NCBI RefSeq assembly: GCF_019038435.1
Contig: NZ_JAGPOX010000001.1
Coordinates: 124,001 to 188,000 of the forward strand
Origin: Nocardia alni
GTDB taxonomy: Bacteria > Actinomycetota > Actinomycetes > Mycobacteriales > Mycobacteriaceae
Direction of reading: 5' to 3'
DNA: 64,000 bases
Shown: piece after piece, positions 48,505 to 57,263 of the stretch
Layout of the letters: each line of letters begins with the position of its first letter
How positions within the stretch are numbered: position 1 is the first letter of the stretch
Translations under genes and position numbers: made by a program
The notes under the pieces: generated by a model
Told to the model about the DNA's origin: nothing
Database searches by the model: none
What the model saw: the letters and a program-made list of their open reading frames with translations, nothing else

Positions 48505-49272
48505 CTACCGCGGCGCCATGCGCAGGGCGCCGTCCATGCGGATGGTCTCGCCGTTGAGGTAGTCGTGCTCGGCGATGTACTGCGCCAGCTGCGCGTATTC
48601 GTCCGGGCGGCCCAGGCGGGACGGGAACGGCACACCGGCCTCGAGGCCCTTGCGGTACTCCTCGGTGACTCCGGCCAGCATCGGGGTGTCGATGATGCCG
48701 GGGGCGATGGTGTTGACCCGGATGCCGAACTGCGCCAGGTCGCGCGCGGCCGGGATGGTCATGCCCGCGACGCCGCCCTTGGACGCGGAGTAGGCGATCT
48801 GGCCGATCTGGCCCTCGAACGCGGCCACCGACGCGGTGTTGACCACGACGCCGCGCTGGCCGAACTCGTCGACCGGATCGGTCTTCGAGATGGCGTCGGC
48901 GGCCAGCCGCATGACGTTGAAGGTGCCGAGCAGGTTGACGGTGATCACCGTGCGGAACAGCTCCAGATCGTGCGGGCCGTTCTTGGACAGGATCCGCCCG
49001 GCCCAGCCCACTCCGGCGCAGTTGACCACGATGCGCAGCGGCGTACCGGATTCCACGACGGTGGTGACCGCCGCCGCGACCTCGTCGCCGTTGGTCACAT
49101 CGCTCGGGAGCAGCGTGATACCCGCGGGAACCTTGTCGCCCGCTCGCTCGATCGACTGCGGCAGGTCCAGCCCGAAGACGGTGGCGCCGGCGTCGGCGAA
49201 GCGCTTGGCGGTCGCGGCGCCCAGGCCGGACGCGGCCCCGGTGATGATTGCGGCAGAGCCGGAAATCTCCAC
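48505..49272 (-). CDS. SDR-family 3-hydroxyacyl-CoA dehydrogenase-like oxidoreductase
   Basis: The 255-residue short-chain dehydrogenase has a cofactor motif TGAASGLGAATA with a following acidic GLDLP favouring NAD(H), and NCAG. The catalytic Ser is in NTASVAAFEGQIG, with YSASKGG carrying Tyr and Lys. Segments EISGSAAIITGAASGLG and GVPFPSRLGRPDEYAQL resemble type II 3-hydroxyacyl-CoA dehydrogenases (17-beta-HSD10-like), so a role in fatty acid or steroid beta-oxidation is likely. It is divergent from the TetR gene with 145 bp between starts. Confidence 0.85.
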   Translation of the reverse strand: MEISGSAAIITGAASGLGAATAKRFADAGATVFGLDLPQSIERAGDKVPAGITLLPSDVTNGDEVAAAVTTVVESGTPLRIVVNCAGVGWAGRILSKNGPHDLELFRTVITVNLLGTFNVMRLAADAISKTDPVDEFGQRGVVVNTASVAAFEGQIGQIAYSASKGGVAGMTIPAARDLAQFGIRVNTIAPGIIDTPMLAGVTEEYRKGLEAGVPFPSRLGRPDEYAQLAQYIAEHDYLNGETIRMDGALRMAPR

Positions 49273-49417
49273 GGTGATGTGGTCCTCTCATTCGGTGACG
49301 GCCCCTCGCCAGGCCATCCCTCACCTGGCACACTAACCGGCCCTCGTGGCTTCGCGGTTCGGGGGATTGCGATTGCGCCACAATGGTGCGAACCGAACAT
49401 TGGAGACGGAGCAGCCC

Positions 49418-50077
49418 ATGTCCGACCCGGCCGCCACCAACCGCCAGCTACCCCGGGGCCGCCACGGCCTGCCCCGGGAGACGGTGATCGCCTCCCAGCG
49501 CGACCGCATCCTCGGTGCGATGGCACAGGTGATGACCGAACATGGTTATGTGGGAACGTCGGTCGCGACGATCATCAAACGGGCCGGCGTCTCGCGGGAG
49601 ACCTTCTACGAGCAATTCCGTTCCAAGGAGCACTGTTTCGAGGGCGCCTACGAACGCGCGGTGCAGATGCTCATCGCGCGGATCGCGGATACGGCCAGGG
49701 CACAATCGGATTCGCCGGTCACCCGTGAAGAGCGGATCGGTGCGATGCTGAGCGCCTACCTCGAGGGGCTGGCCGCCGAACCGGCCGAGGCGCGCCTGTT
49801 CCTGATCGAGGTGTATGCGGTCGGCCCGGCGGCGATCGCCCGGCGGGCGCGGTTGCAGGATTCGTTCGTGCGGATGGTCGCCGACATTCTCGACGCGCAT
49901 ACCGAGGAGCAGTTGTTCGCCTGTCAGACGCTGGTCGCCGCGCTCAGCGCCATGGTCACCGCCAAGGTCGCCGCCGACGATCTGGACGGTCTGCAGGCCC
50001 TGCGGGAACCGTTGCTCGGTCTGTTGCGGCGCAGTGGGGACCTGTTCGGCACGATGTCGGCGATCGCGCCGAGCTGA
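49418..50077 (+). CDS. TetR-family transcriptional regulator
   Basis: The 219-residue regulator has its N-terminal helix-turn-helix at residues 24-70 (RDRILGAMAQVMTEHGYVG, then ATIIKRAGVSRETFYEQFRS). A mostly helical ligand-binding domain follows. The divergent SDR gene is the natural candidate target, and no palindromic operator was firmly identified in the 145-bp gap. ATG 49418 follows GGAGACGGAGCAGCCC, a reasonable Shine-Dalgarno sequence. Confidence 0.9.
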   Translation: MSDPAATNRQLPRGRHGLPRETVIASQRDRILGAMAQVMTEHGYVGTSVATIIKRAGVSRETFYEQFRSKEHCFEGAYERAVQMLIARIADTARAQSDSPVTREERIGAMLSAYLEGLAAEPAEARLFLIEVYAVGPAAIARRARLQDSFVRMVADILDAHTEEQLFACQTLVAALSAMVTAKVAADDLDGLQALREPLLGLLRRSGDLFGTMSAIAPS

Positions 50078-50100
50078 TCCGGCCACGCCGAGCCGGGCGA

Positions 50101-50847
50101 TCAGCGATAGCTGTCCAGCGGGCGGGGATCCTCTTCGCCACAGGCCGGCGTCTCCGCTCGCGCGGCGGTGCGGGACCTGCCGAGCAGCCAGAGCACGACT
50201 CCCGCCGCCGCGGGCACGAGCAGCGAGATCGCCAGCTCCGGCAGACGTCCCAGCTGGGGCGCCACGCCCGAGAGCAGCGTGGCCGCGCCGATGTAGAGGA
50301 ACAGCAGACCCGAGCCGATCGCGATCGCCCGCTCGGGCACGTGCTTGCCGACCGCGATGCCCAGGGCGATCGCCAGTCCACCGGCGGCCACCATGCCCGC
50401 GACCGACCCGATCCAGACGGCCACCCAGTTGTGACTCGAGGACAGGGCGATGATCGCGAACATGGTGCGGTCGCCGAGTTCGGCGAGCAGGAATGCCGAC
50501 AACACCATGAAGAACACTCGGAGGGGTGAGCGGGCCGGAGAATCGTCCGCGGCGGGCGCGGCCTCGTCCTTCTTCGATCCACCGTGCGCATCGCGCAGGG
50601 TCCACAGGCCGACCGCGAGCAGAACGACCGCGGTGATGATCGCGATCACATCGGTGGGCAGGGACGCACCGAGGAAATGTCCGACCCCGACGGCGATCAG
50701 ATTGACCGCGATGCTCGCCGCGGTGATACCCGACAGGACGACCCACCACCGATAGCGCAGCGCGAACGTCAACGCCATCAGCTGTGATTTATCCCCCAGT
50801 TCGGCGAGGAACAGCGCGCCGAAACTCAGCAATATCGTGGCGATCAT
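50101..50847 (-). CDS. TMEM165/GDT1 family (UPF0016) manganese exporter
   Basis: The 248-residue membrane protein is built of two homologous halves, each with the family motif E-x-G-D: FLAELGDKSQLMALTF (residues 14-29) and LLAELGDRTMFAIIAL (about 122-137). They are separated by a hydrophilic Asp/Lys-rich loop and contain six or seven helices. Bacterial relatives (MntX-type) export Mn2+. A yybP-ykoY-type riboswitch lies directly upstream on the same strand, which supports manganese as the substrate. ATG 50847 is chosen because it starts at the first helix. Confidence 0.88.
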   Translation of the reverse strand: MIATILLSFGALFLAELGDKSQLMALTFALRYRWWVVLSGITAASIAVNLIAVGVGHFLGASLPTDVIAIITAVVLLAVGLWTLRDAHGGSKKDEAAPAADDSPARSPLRVFFMVLSAFLLAELGDRTMFAIIALSSSHNWVAVWIGSVAGMVAAGGLAIALGIAVGKHVPERAIAIGSGLLFLYIGAATLLSGVAPQLGRLPELAISLLVPAAAGVVLWLLGRSRTAARAETPACGEEDPRPLDSYR

Positions 50848-50934
50848 CGGTGGCTCCCAGCTCTTCGGCCTGCCGGCCTCGAGGCGGGATGCCCGTCGGC
50901 CGACAACGCATCCGAGAATTCGGTTGGTCTGTCG

Positions 50935-51055
50935 GCCGAAGGTCTCGCCCACCGGAGCCTGCGATGCCATGATCGCCGCGGTGCCGGTTCGCGTGGCCGG
51001 ACCCCGGGGGGTCAGCGTGTCGACCACGCGATTGGGGGCTACTCCCCTTCGCTAT
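50935..51055 (-). ncRNA. yybP-ykoY (Mn2+) riboswitch
   Basis: On the minus strand the hallmark loop AAGGGGAGTAGC (with 51034-51050) and the partner loop GGCGAGACCTTCGG (50936-50950) are both present. Stems lie between them, including the segment GTGGTCGACACGCTGACC. These two sequences form the Mn2+ pocket of this class. Between it and the start codon a GGATGC/GCATCC hairpin (around 50888-50914) can act as expression platform. It is expected to turn on the downstream exporter when manganese is high. Confidence 0.8.
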
Positions 51056-51157
51056 GGCTATCCTATCTTCCGATTTGTCGCATCGCAACCTGCCGCGATC
51101 GAAACATCAATGCGCGCAATAAGTTTGGCGGTCCCACCCGGAGTTTTCGGGTACCCG

Positions 51158-51685
51158 TCACGCCGCGATCAGCATGGCCAGAACCGCCGTGTCGGGATCG
51201 CTGATCGGATCGACGCCGACCCGGCTGACCATGGAGGTGACGGTGCCGTCCAGCTCGGCCTCCACCCAGGCGGCCCGATGCTGCAGGCCCAGATGCGGCA
51301 CGCCCGGCAGCAGGACGCAGCCCGATGCCGCGCCGCTGCATTCGGGCAGTGACGGCCGCGTTTCCGAGGGCGGATGCAGCATCATCAGGGCGGACGGCAC
51401 ATGGTGGGCGAATCGTCCGGGCTCCAGCGCCCGCTCGCCCAGGATCGGTCCCTCGGCCAGGACGAGCCCGACCGTGCCGGGCTGGGGATCGTCCGGCAGG
51501 TCCTCGCGCGCGCCGAAGACCGTGGTGGTGGCGAGCAGGCCGGGCAGGCTGGCCACCCGCACCGCCAGGGCGAGCAGTTGCGCCCACTCCTTGGTGCTGT
51601 CCGGCCAGCGACCCCCTATCAGGAATCCTCGCAGTGACCCTTGTGCCTGGAACGGTGTTACCCGAACCGGATCGTTGGTTTGCAT
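51158..51685 (-). CDS. hypothetical protein
   Basis: The 175-residue protein is of no family I recognise. It is soluble, without signal peptide, and shows FQAQGSLRGFLIGGRWPDST at the N-terminus and a second half with CSGAASGCVLLPGVPHLGLQ containing two cysteines. ATG 51685 is chosen because the preceding in-frame codons are not protein-like. It lies between the manganese riboswitch and sodA on the same strand, separated from each by over 100 bp. The manganese theme (exporter, Mn/Fe-SOD) may be coincidence. Confidence 0.6.
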   Translation of the reverse strand: MQTNDPVRVTPFQAQGSLRGFLIGGRWPDSTKEWAQLLALAVRVASLPGLLATTTVFGAREDLPDDPQPGTVGLVLAEGPILGERALEPGRFAHHVPSALMMLHPPSETRPSLPECSGAASGCVLLPGVPHLGLQHRAAWVEAELDGTVTSMVSRVGVDPISDPDTAVLAMLIAA

Positions 51686-51832
51686 CGTGGCCTCCCGCGT
51701 CGATCCCGGGGTGGCTGCTGCGATCAGCGAGCCGTCCTTGAAGTTGTGAGTACCCGAGAATGACCCGAACAATGTCTGGCACACAAGTACCAGAGAGTGC
51801 CAAGTCGCAGGTAACAGGCCTGAAACACAAAA

Positions 51833-51864
51833 CGGGCCCCCGAACCGGTTGGTTCGGGGGCCCG
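51833..51864 (-). terminator. terminator after sodA
   Basis: A 14-bp perfect stem (51833-51846 with 51851-51864, arm CGGGCCCCCGAACC) closes the loop GGTT, 23 nt after the sodA stop, with a T-rich tail on the minus strand. Confidence 0.9.
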
Positions 51865-51887
51865 CTCGAGTGCGCGCGGTCGGTCTA

Positions 51888-52511
51888 TCAGCCGAAGACC
51901 AGGCCCTTGGCCTGCGAGGTCGCCCGTGCGAAGCGTTCCTGCACGTCGGCCCAGTTGACGACGTTCCAGAACGCCTTCACGTAGTCGGCCTTGACGTTCT
52001 TGTACTGCAGGTAGAAGGCGTGCTCCCACATGTCCACCTGCAACAGCGGGATGATGCCCAGCGGCACGTTGGCCTGCTGGTCGTACAGCTGGAAGGTCAG
52101 CAGCTTCTGACCCAGCTGGTCGTAGCCCAGCACCGCCCAGCCCGAGCCCTGCAGGCCGTTGGCCGCGGCGGTGAACTGCGCGCGGAACTTGTCGAACGAG
52201 CCGAACTGGTCGTCGATGGCGGCGGCCAGCTCACCGGTCGGCTTGTCGCCGCCGTTCGGGGAGAGGTTCTTCCACCAGATGGAGTGGTTCACATGACCAC
52301 CGAGGTGGAAGGCGAGGTTCTTCTCGTTCAGGAAGATCGCGCCGTGGTCACCGGACTCACGGGCCGCCTCGAGCTTCTCGATCGCGGAATTGGCCCCGGC
52401 GACGTAGGCGGCGTGGTGCTTGGAATGGTGGAGTTCGTTGATCTGCCCGGAGATGTGCGGCTCCAGGGCGCTGTAGTCGTAATCCAGATCTGGCAGCGTG
52501 TACTCAGCCAC
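51888..52511 (-). CDS. sodA: superoxide dismutase (Mn/Fe type)
   Basis: The 207-residue Mn/Fe-SOD converts superoxide to hydrogen peroxide and oxygen. Metal ligands are visible: His in [12 protein letters not shown], His in [13 protein letters not shown], and Asp and His in [17 protein letters not shown]. No signal peptide is present, although mycobacterial homologues reach the cell surface by accessory secretion. GTG 52511 ([13 protein letters not shown]) is chosen by the universal family N-terminus. It is divergent from msrA, another oxidative-stress gene. Confidence 0.96.
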   Translation of the reverse strand: MAEYTLPDLDYDYSALEPHISGQINELHHSKHHAAYVAGANSAIEKLEAARESGDHGAIFLNEKNLAFHLGGHVNHSIWWKNLSPNGGDKPTGELAAAIDDQFGSFDKFRAQFTAAANGLQGSGWAVLGYDQLGQKLLTFQLYDQQANVPLGIIPLLQVDMWEHAFYLQYKNVKADYVKAFWNVVNWADVQERFARATSQAKGLVFG

Positions 52512-52698
52512 GATGTCCCTTCCTGTAGTCAGGCCGTCTGCACCCAGTATGTCGAGCGCACCCAACCCTTATTCGTACACCCGCCCGTGTGCAACCGCCC
52601 TTCGTGCCCCCGGAATTCCTGATGAAAAGGTGAGGTGTCACGAATCGGACATGGTTGGTCCGGTTTGTTCGCCGATATGCGGCAGTAGCATTGGACCC

Positions 52699-53421
52699 AT
52701 GCCCTGGTACGACGAACTTGTCGGGCGTCTGCGCTTTCCGGAGCCGACCATGATCACCGCCGAACAGGCCCTGCCCGGTCGCACCGAGCCGATCCGGGTG
52801 CTGGACCGGCACTATGTCAACGGCCATCGGCTGTACCCGCCCTTCTCCGATCACCCGACCGACCCGCCGCTGCAGCTGGCGGTGGTGGCGATGGGGTGCT
52901 TCTGGGGTGCGGAGAAGGCATTCTGGGAATTGAACGGCGTGTACACCACCGCTGTGGGCTACATGGGCGGCTACACGCCGAATCCCAGCTACGAGGAAGT
53001 GTGTTCGGGTCGGACCGGGCACTCCGAGGCGGTACTGGTGGTCTTCGACCCGGCGGTGGTCGACTACGCCGCCGTACTGCGGCACTTCTGGGAGGATCAC
53101 GACCCCACCCAGGGGATGCGCCAGGGCAATGACCGCGGCACCCAATACCGTTCGGCCGTCTTCGCCCTGGACGAGCGCCAACTCCAGATCGCCCGCACCA
53201 CGGCCGCGGCCTACCAGGAGCGCTTGAGCGCGGCGGGCTACGGCGAGATCACCACGGAGATCACCGAGGTCCCCGCGTCGGTGCACCCGTATCCGGACGT
53301 GACTGCACCCGGATTCTTCTACGCCGAGGACTACCACCAGCAGTACCTGGCCAAGAACCCGGGCGGCTACTGCCCGGTGCACGCGACGGGCGTGAGCTGC
53401 CCGGTCGGGCTGGGAGCCTGA
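52699..53421 (+). CDS. msrA: peptide methionine-(S)-S-oxide reductase
   Basis: The 240-residue MsrA reduces methionine-S-sulfoxide in proteins. The catalytic Cys67 is in [16 protein letters not shown], and [23 protein letters not shown] is also diagnostic. Likely resolving cysteines sit in the C-terminal [16 protein letters not shown]. An N-terminal extension of about 55 residues is usual in actinobacteria. ATG 52699 lies 7 nt after TAGCAT without a Shine-Dalgarno sequence, so a leaderless message is likely. Confidence 0.95.
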   Translation: MPWYDELVGRLRFPEPTMITAEQALPGRTEPIRVLDRHYVNGHRLYPPFSDHPTDPPLQLAVVAMGCFWGAEKAFWELNGVYTTAVGYMGGYTPNPSYEEVCSGRTGHSEAVLVVFDPAVVDYAAVLRHFWEDHDPTQGMRQGNDRGTQYRSAVFALDERQLQIARTTAAAYQERLSAAGYGEITTEITEVPASVHPYPDVTAPGFFYAEDYHQQYLAKNPGGYCPVHATGVSCPVGLGA

Positions 53422-53460
53422 GAACTCACCCACCCCGTCGGCTTACCGTCTCCCGGGGCT

Positions 53461-54081
53461 CTACATCGGAGGTGCGACGTCGGGCAGCATCGTGCGCGGA
53501 TCGCAGGCGTCGTGCGCCTTCCACCAGCGTGCACCGCCGGCGATGAACTCCGCGGTGGGAACCAGTGCGCCCTGGGAGGTTTCGACGGTGATGCCCTCGA
53601 ACCAGATGCGTACATCGAGTTCGCGGGGATCGATACCCTCCTGCTGCGAGAACTCCAGCAGATGGGTGCCGGGACCCTCTCCTATGGTGGTGTCGAAGCT
53701 CAGCAGCTCGCGCCACAGCGACCAACCGCTGTCGTCCGCGTCGACGAACTCCCAGCCGTGCAGTGCGCCACCGCCGAAGCTGGCGATCGACTCGCCGAGG
53801 GTATCCAGGGCGAGCGGGAAGACGTGCGGCTCGGCGTCGTCCCAGCGTTGCATGCGTAGCGAGGCGGCGATCCGGCTGACTCCGGTGAGGGTCAGAAATA
53901 CCCGGCGATCGTCGGGCGGCGGCCCATCGACGGGGAGAGCGGGGAGAGTCAGCACCTCGAGTTCGAGTCGTATCCGCGCGGCGGCGGCGTCGGGTACGAG
54001 ACCGAGGCAGGTGCCCTCGGCGAGTGCTGTGTTGAGTCCTGCCGTATCCAAACCGTCGAGTAACCCGCGGGTCGCGTCCAT
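53461..54081 (-). CDS. hypothetical protein
   Basis: The 206-residue soluble protein is not recognised. It begins with helix-rich [20 protein letters not shown] and contains several beta-strand segments ([36 protein letters not shown]). A conserved-looking aromatic stretch [20 protein letters not shown] is also present. No catalytic motif, signal peptide or membrane helix is seen. It converges on msrA and is divergent from the rhodanese gene across a 390-bp region that holds a DnaA-box-like cluster. Confidence 0.65.
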   Translation of the reverse strand: MDATRGLLDGLDTAGLNTALAEGTCLGLVPDAAAARIRLELEVLTLPALPVDGPPPDDRRVFLTLTGVSRIAASLRMQRWDDAEPHVFPLALDTLGESIASFGGGALHGWEFVDADDSGWSLWRELLSFDTTIGEGPGTHLLEFSQQEGIDPRELDVRIWFEGITVETSQGALVPTAEFIAGGARWWKAHDACDPRTMLPDVAPPM

Positions 54082-54356
54082 GGAAACAGGCTACCGATCC
54101 CCACGGCCAAGTCGGGGATTTCGCTTTCCGACCAGTGTTGTCAGGTTTTTTCGCCGGGGATGGAACCGAACGGTCCCGCGCGTCGTCCAAGTACTTGTCG
54201 GGATCTCGCCGCAGTCTCGGATACGTGAAACAGCCCGCGGCGAGGTCCCGCGTACGACGGCGGTCGGCCGCTCCGGAATGAGGAGGGGAGTTTCGGATCG
54301 GTCGCCCGCCCGGTCGTTCGCCGGGCCCGGCGCTTCCCCGACCCTCGACCTCGACC

Positions 54357-54397
54357 TGTGGATGAGGTTGTGGATTATGTGGATAACTCGTGGATTC
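54357..54397 (+). repeat. cluster of four DnaA-box-like GTGGAT repeats
   Basis: Within the 387-bp gap 54082-54468, nine-mers TGTGGATGA (54357), TGTGGATTA (54369), TGTGGATAA (54378) and CGTGGATTC (54389) lie head to tail, 9-12 bp apart. The third is the exact complement of the consensus DnaA box TTATCCACA. The rest of the gap contains no protein-like frame. Confidence 0.55.
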
Positions 54398-54468
54398 ACG
54401 GCCGCGGCGGATGCCTTCACCGAGGGGAAGGTCTCCGTCTGTCGGACGGCCGTGGCAGGATCGAAGGC

Positions 54469-54825
54469 GTGACGAGCCCCGAAGTTCCCTCGGTGCCGAT
54501 CGGTGCCGTACCAGCCGAATTCGATGCGGATGCGGCAGCATCGGCCATACTGCTCGACGTCCGCGAGGACGACGAGTGGCAACTGGGCCGCGCCCCGGGC
54601 GCGGTGCACATCCCGATGGCCGACATTCCGGCCCGCATCGAGGAGCTGGACTACGACCGGGAGATCTACGTCGTCTGCCGTCAGGGCGGGCGCTCGCTGC
54701 AGGTCGTGCGGTACCTGACACATGTCGGGTTCGAGGCGGTCAACGTCGCCGGCGGAATGGTGGCCTGGCAGAAGGCCGGTCGCCCGCTCACCGCCGATCC
54801 GGGGCACGAGGCGAAGATCTACTGA
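54469..54825 (+). CDS. single-domain rhodanese
   Basis: The 118-residue rhodanese-like protein has substrate/loop features LLDVREDDEWQLGRAPGAVH and HIPMADIPAR. The active-site loop VVCRQGGRSLQVV has the persulphide-forming cysteine, so sulphurtransferase activity is plausible. It probably handles sulphane sulphur in the cytosol. GTG 54469 is chosen because a CAGGAT box lies 7 nt upstream and the preceding codons encode no family sequence. It precedes the DUF4328 gene by 19 bp, suggesting a three-gene unit with the GDPD gene. Confidence 0.85.
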   Translation: MTSPEVPSVPIGAVPAEFDADAAASAILLDVREDDEWQLGRAPGAVHIPMADIPARIEELDYDREIYVVCRQGGRSLQVVRYLTHVGFEAVNVAGGMVAWQKAGRPLTADPGHEAKIY

Positions 54826-54844
54826 TGAGAAGGGGACGTGCACG

Positions 54845-55951
54845 GTGAGTACGGTCGTACAACCCTGTGCCCGCTGCGGTTCGCGCTGGGCGGTGCAGGG
54901 CAAGCCCATGCACTGGTGCCCGCGATGCCGCGGTGTGCTGCTGTCCCCGGCTCCGGTCGATGCCCCCGCGCGGCAGCGCAACTATCGCTGGGTCGCCCGG
55001 CCGCCCGGCCGTCGGCCGCGCGACCGCATGCGCGCGGCGAACGCTTCCGCGCCCGCCCCCGCGGCGCCGCGCTACACCGAGATTCCGCGGTGGGGCCTGC
55101 GCGACGCCCCGTCGCAACCCGCACCGCTCCCGCGCCGCCGGCTGGCCGTGCTGACAGATCGGGCCGCCCGGCTGGTGACGGCTGCGGCGGTGCTGTTCCT
55201 GCTGTCCGCGGCCGCGGAATTCGGTCGCTACCTGATCCTCATGCAGAACCGCAGCCGGTTGATCGAACCCGTCGTGGCCTATCTGTCCGACTGGTCGGTG
55301 TGGTTCTTCTCCGGGCTTGCCCTGGTCTTCGCGCTGCTGGGTGCGATCGGGCTGGTGGGCTGGCTGCTCGACGCGCGTCGCGCGGCCTACGCGCGTACCG
55401 GTCGCCGCGATCCGCGCGGGTTGTGGTCGCTCCTGCTCGGCTGCGTCGTTCCGGTGGTCAATCTGGTGTGGCCGGGCATATTCCTGATCGAGCTGGCGCG
55501 CGAGCGCGAGGATCCGCGGCTGCTGCAGGCCGTGCGGATCTGGTGGGCCGCCTGGGTGGTCAACGCGGTGATGGCCGTCGCCGCGCTGCTCTGGCATCTC
55601 GCGACGACGCTGCAGGCGCAGGCCAACGGCGTGATCTTCACCGTGTACACCGATCTGGTGGCAGCCGCCGTCGCGGTGCTGTCGCTCTGGGTGATGCGGC
55701 TGTGCGAGGGGCGTGACCTGCGTGGACGCCCGCGGGTGCCCAAACGCTGGATCGCCACCGCGGGCCCGGCCGTCCCGCTGATCGAGCCGGTCCATCCGGT
55801 CGCCGCCGCCTCGGCCCGAACCGACGAGCCGGCCGCGCAGGAGCCCGGGGAAGCGGCTCGGCGCGCGCCGGATCCGGCCGTCGGGCAGGATGACCGCACG
55901 CAGGACGCGCCGATCGCGGAGTCCGATCAGGAGGAGGTCATGGCGAAGTGA
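54845..55951 (+). CDS. DUF4328 membrane protein with zinc ribbon
   Basis: The 368-residue protein begins with an N-terminal zinc-ribbon-like pair (CARCGSRW and HWCPRCRG). A Pro/Arg-rich linker and about five membrane helices follow. The DUF4328 landmarks GLWSLLLGCVVPVVNLVWPG and AREREDPRLLQAVRIWWAAWVVN are present. The C-terminal tail is acidic and disordered. As I recall, its mycobacterial counterpart Rv3843c also neighbours a GDPD gene (glpQ1). It starts at GTG 54845 and overlaps the GDPD gene by 4 nt (GTGA). Function unknown. Confidence 0.8.
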   Translation: MSTVVQPCARCGSRWAVQGKPMHWCPRCRGVLLSPAPVDAPARQRNYRWVARPPGRRPRDRMRAANASAPAPAAPRYTEIPRWGLRDAPSQPAPLPRRRLAVLTDRAARLVTAAAVLFLLSAAAEFGRYLILMQNRSRLIEPVVAYLSDWSVWFFSGLALVFALLGAIGLVGWLLDARRAAYARTGRRDPRGLWSLLLGCVVPVVNLVWPGIFLIELAREREDPRLLQAVRIWWAAWVVNAVMAVAALLWHLATTLQAQANGVIFTVYTDLVAAAVAVLSLWVMRLCEGRDLRGRPRVPKRWIATAGPAVPLIEPVHPVAAASARTDEPAAQEPGEAARRAPDPAVGQDDRTQDAPIAESDQEEVMAK

Positions 55952-56715
55952 ACCAGGGCAGTCGAGCACCGTTCGTGGTCGCGCATCGGGGCGCCTCGGC
56001 GGCACGCCCGGAGCACACCCTCGCCGCCTATGAACTGGCTCTGCAGGAGGGCGCCGACGGCGTCGAGTGCGACGTCCGGCTGACCCGCGACGGTCACCTG
56101 GTCTGCGTGCACGACCGCACGGTGGACCGCACCTCGTCGGGTACGGGCCTGGTCAGCGAGATGAGCCTGGACGAGCTGCGCGAGTTGGACTTCGGCGCCG
56201 ACGGTGCACCGTCGACGGTCCTCACCCTCAGCGAGTTGATCTCCCTGGTGCTGGATTGGCGTAGTCGTCCCACCAAACTGTTCATCGAGACCAAACATCC
56301 GGTGCGCTACGGCGCATTGGTCGAGAACAAGGTGCTGGCCGAGCTGCAGCGCTTCGGTATCGCCACCCCTGCCTCGGCCGACCATTCGCGCGCGGTAGTG
56401 ATGTCGTTCGCCGCGACGGCCGTCTGGCGGATTCGCCGCGCCGCGCCGCTGCTGCCGACAGTTCTGCTCGGTGAGTCGTCCCGCTACCTCGGCGGCAGCG
56501 CCGCGACCACGGTCGGCGCGACCGCGGTCGGTCCCTCGGTGCGGACCCTGCGTGAACATCCCGACCTGGTCGACAAGGCGGCCGCGGCGGGCCGTGCCGC
56601 GTACTGCTGGACCGTCGACGACCCCGATGACGTGAAACTCTGCGCGGAACTGGGCGTGAGCTGGATCGCCACGAACCACCCCGGCCGCACGAAAGCGCTG
56701 CTCACCGCGGCTTGA
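55948..56715 (+). CDS. glpQ: glycerophosphodiester phosphodiesterase
   Basis: The 255-residue TIM-barrel GDPD hydrolyses glycerophosphodiesters to glycerol-3-phosphate and an alcohol. The catalytic His pair and metal ligands are visible: VVAHRGASAARPEHTLAAY, VECDVRLTRDGHLVCVHD (with the second His) and FIETK. C-terminal YCWTVDDPDDVKL is also typical. No signal peptide is present, so it is cytosolic. Start GTG 55948 overlaps the DUF4328 stop, so expression is coupled to it. Confidence 0.92.
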   Translation: MNQGSRAPFVVAHRGASAARPEHTLAAYELALQEGADGVECDVRLTRDGHLVCVHDRTVDRTSSGTGLVSEMSLDELRELDFGADGAPSTVLTLSELISLVLDWRSRPTKLFIETKHPVRYGALVENKVLAELQRFGIATPASADHSRAVVMSFAATAVWRIRRAAPLLPTVLLGESSRYLGGSAATTVGATAVGPSVRTLREHPDLVDKAAAAGRAAYCWTVDDPDDVKLCAELGVSWIATNHPGRTKALLTAA

Positions 56716-56749
56716 ACGGTCGCGGTGAGCAGCGGTCGGGGCGATTGCC

Positions 56750-57106
56750 TCAGTGCGCCGCGACTCCTGGCTGGTCGAGGTGCAGTACCAGCAGGTTGGC
56801 GATCACGATGACCGGGAAAGCTACGGCCAGCAGGCGGTGGTCGAGCTGCCAGAGGGCCAGGCTTGCCGCGCCGAAGACCACGATCTTGGTGGCCACTGCC
56901 AGGGCCGTTACCTGATATGTGGCGGTCGGCGCCGCGAACAGCGCCCACAGCACTGCCGCGGCGGCGGGAATCGCGATCGCCAGGAGAATTTTCACCGGCA
57001 GGGGGCCACCCGTGCGCGCACCCCACCACCCGAGTGCCCCGAGCGCGACGAGTTCCATCGCGAAGGCCAGGGCGAGGTTCGCTGTCCGCCAGATCGAGGT
57101 GTCCAT
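56750..57106 (-). CDS. YrdB-family (DUF2568) membrane protein
   Basis: The 118-residue protein has four hydrophobic helices. The N-terminal landmark NLALAFAMELVALGALGWWG and the middle WALFAAP are typical of the YrdB/DUF2568 family of unknown function. ATG 57106 is supported by AGGAGA seven nt upstream. It stands alone between converging and diverging neighbours. Confidence 0.8.
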   Translation of the reverse strand: MDTSIWRTANLALAFAMELVALGALGWWGARTGGPLPVKILLAIAIPAAAAVLWALFAAPTATYQVTALAVATKIVVFGAASLALWQLDHRLLAVAFPVIVIANLLVLHLDQPGVAAH

Positions 57107-57263
57107 GTCATTCTCCTGAGATCGCTGCTCTCTGTTGAGATAAGTGTTCTCCCTGCGGTGAGCAAAGTCAAGAGCACTGCTCTCTTTTGCGTCGCATGCG
57201 ATGGCGCGCTGAAAGGTGGGGAGACGGCGGTGTTGTGGCGCACACACTGTAGGTTCTGCGTTC

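Noticed and set aside
53426..54721. Large minus-strand frame covering the hypothetical gene and the rhodanese region
   Set aside because: It is Arg/Ser/Pro-rich, runs through the DnaA-box cluster and is out of frame with the more protein-like 53461-54081 gene.
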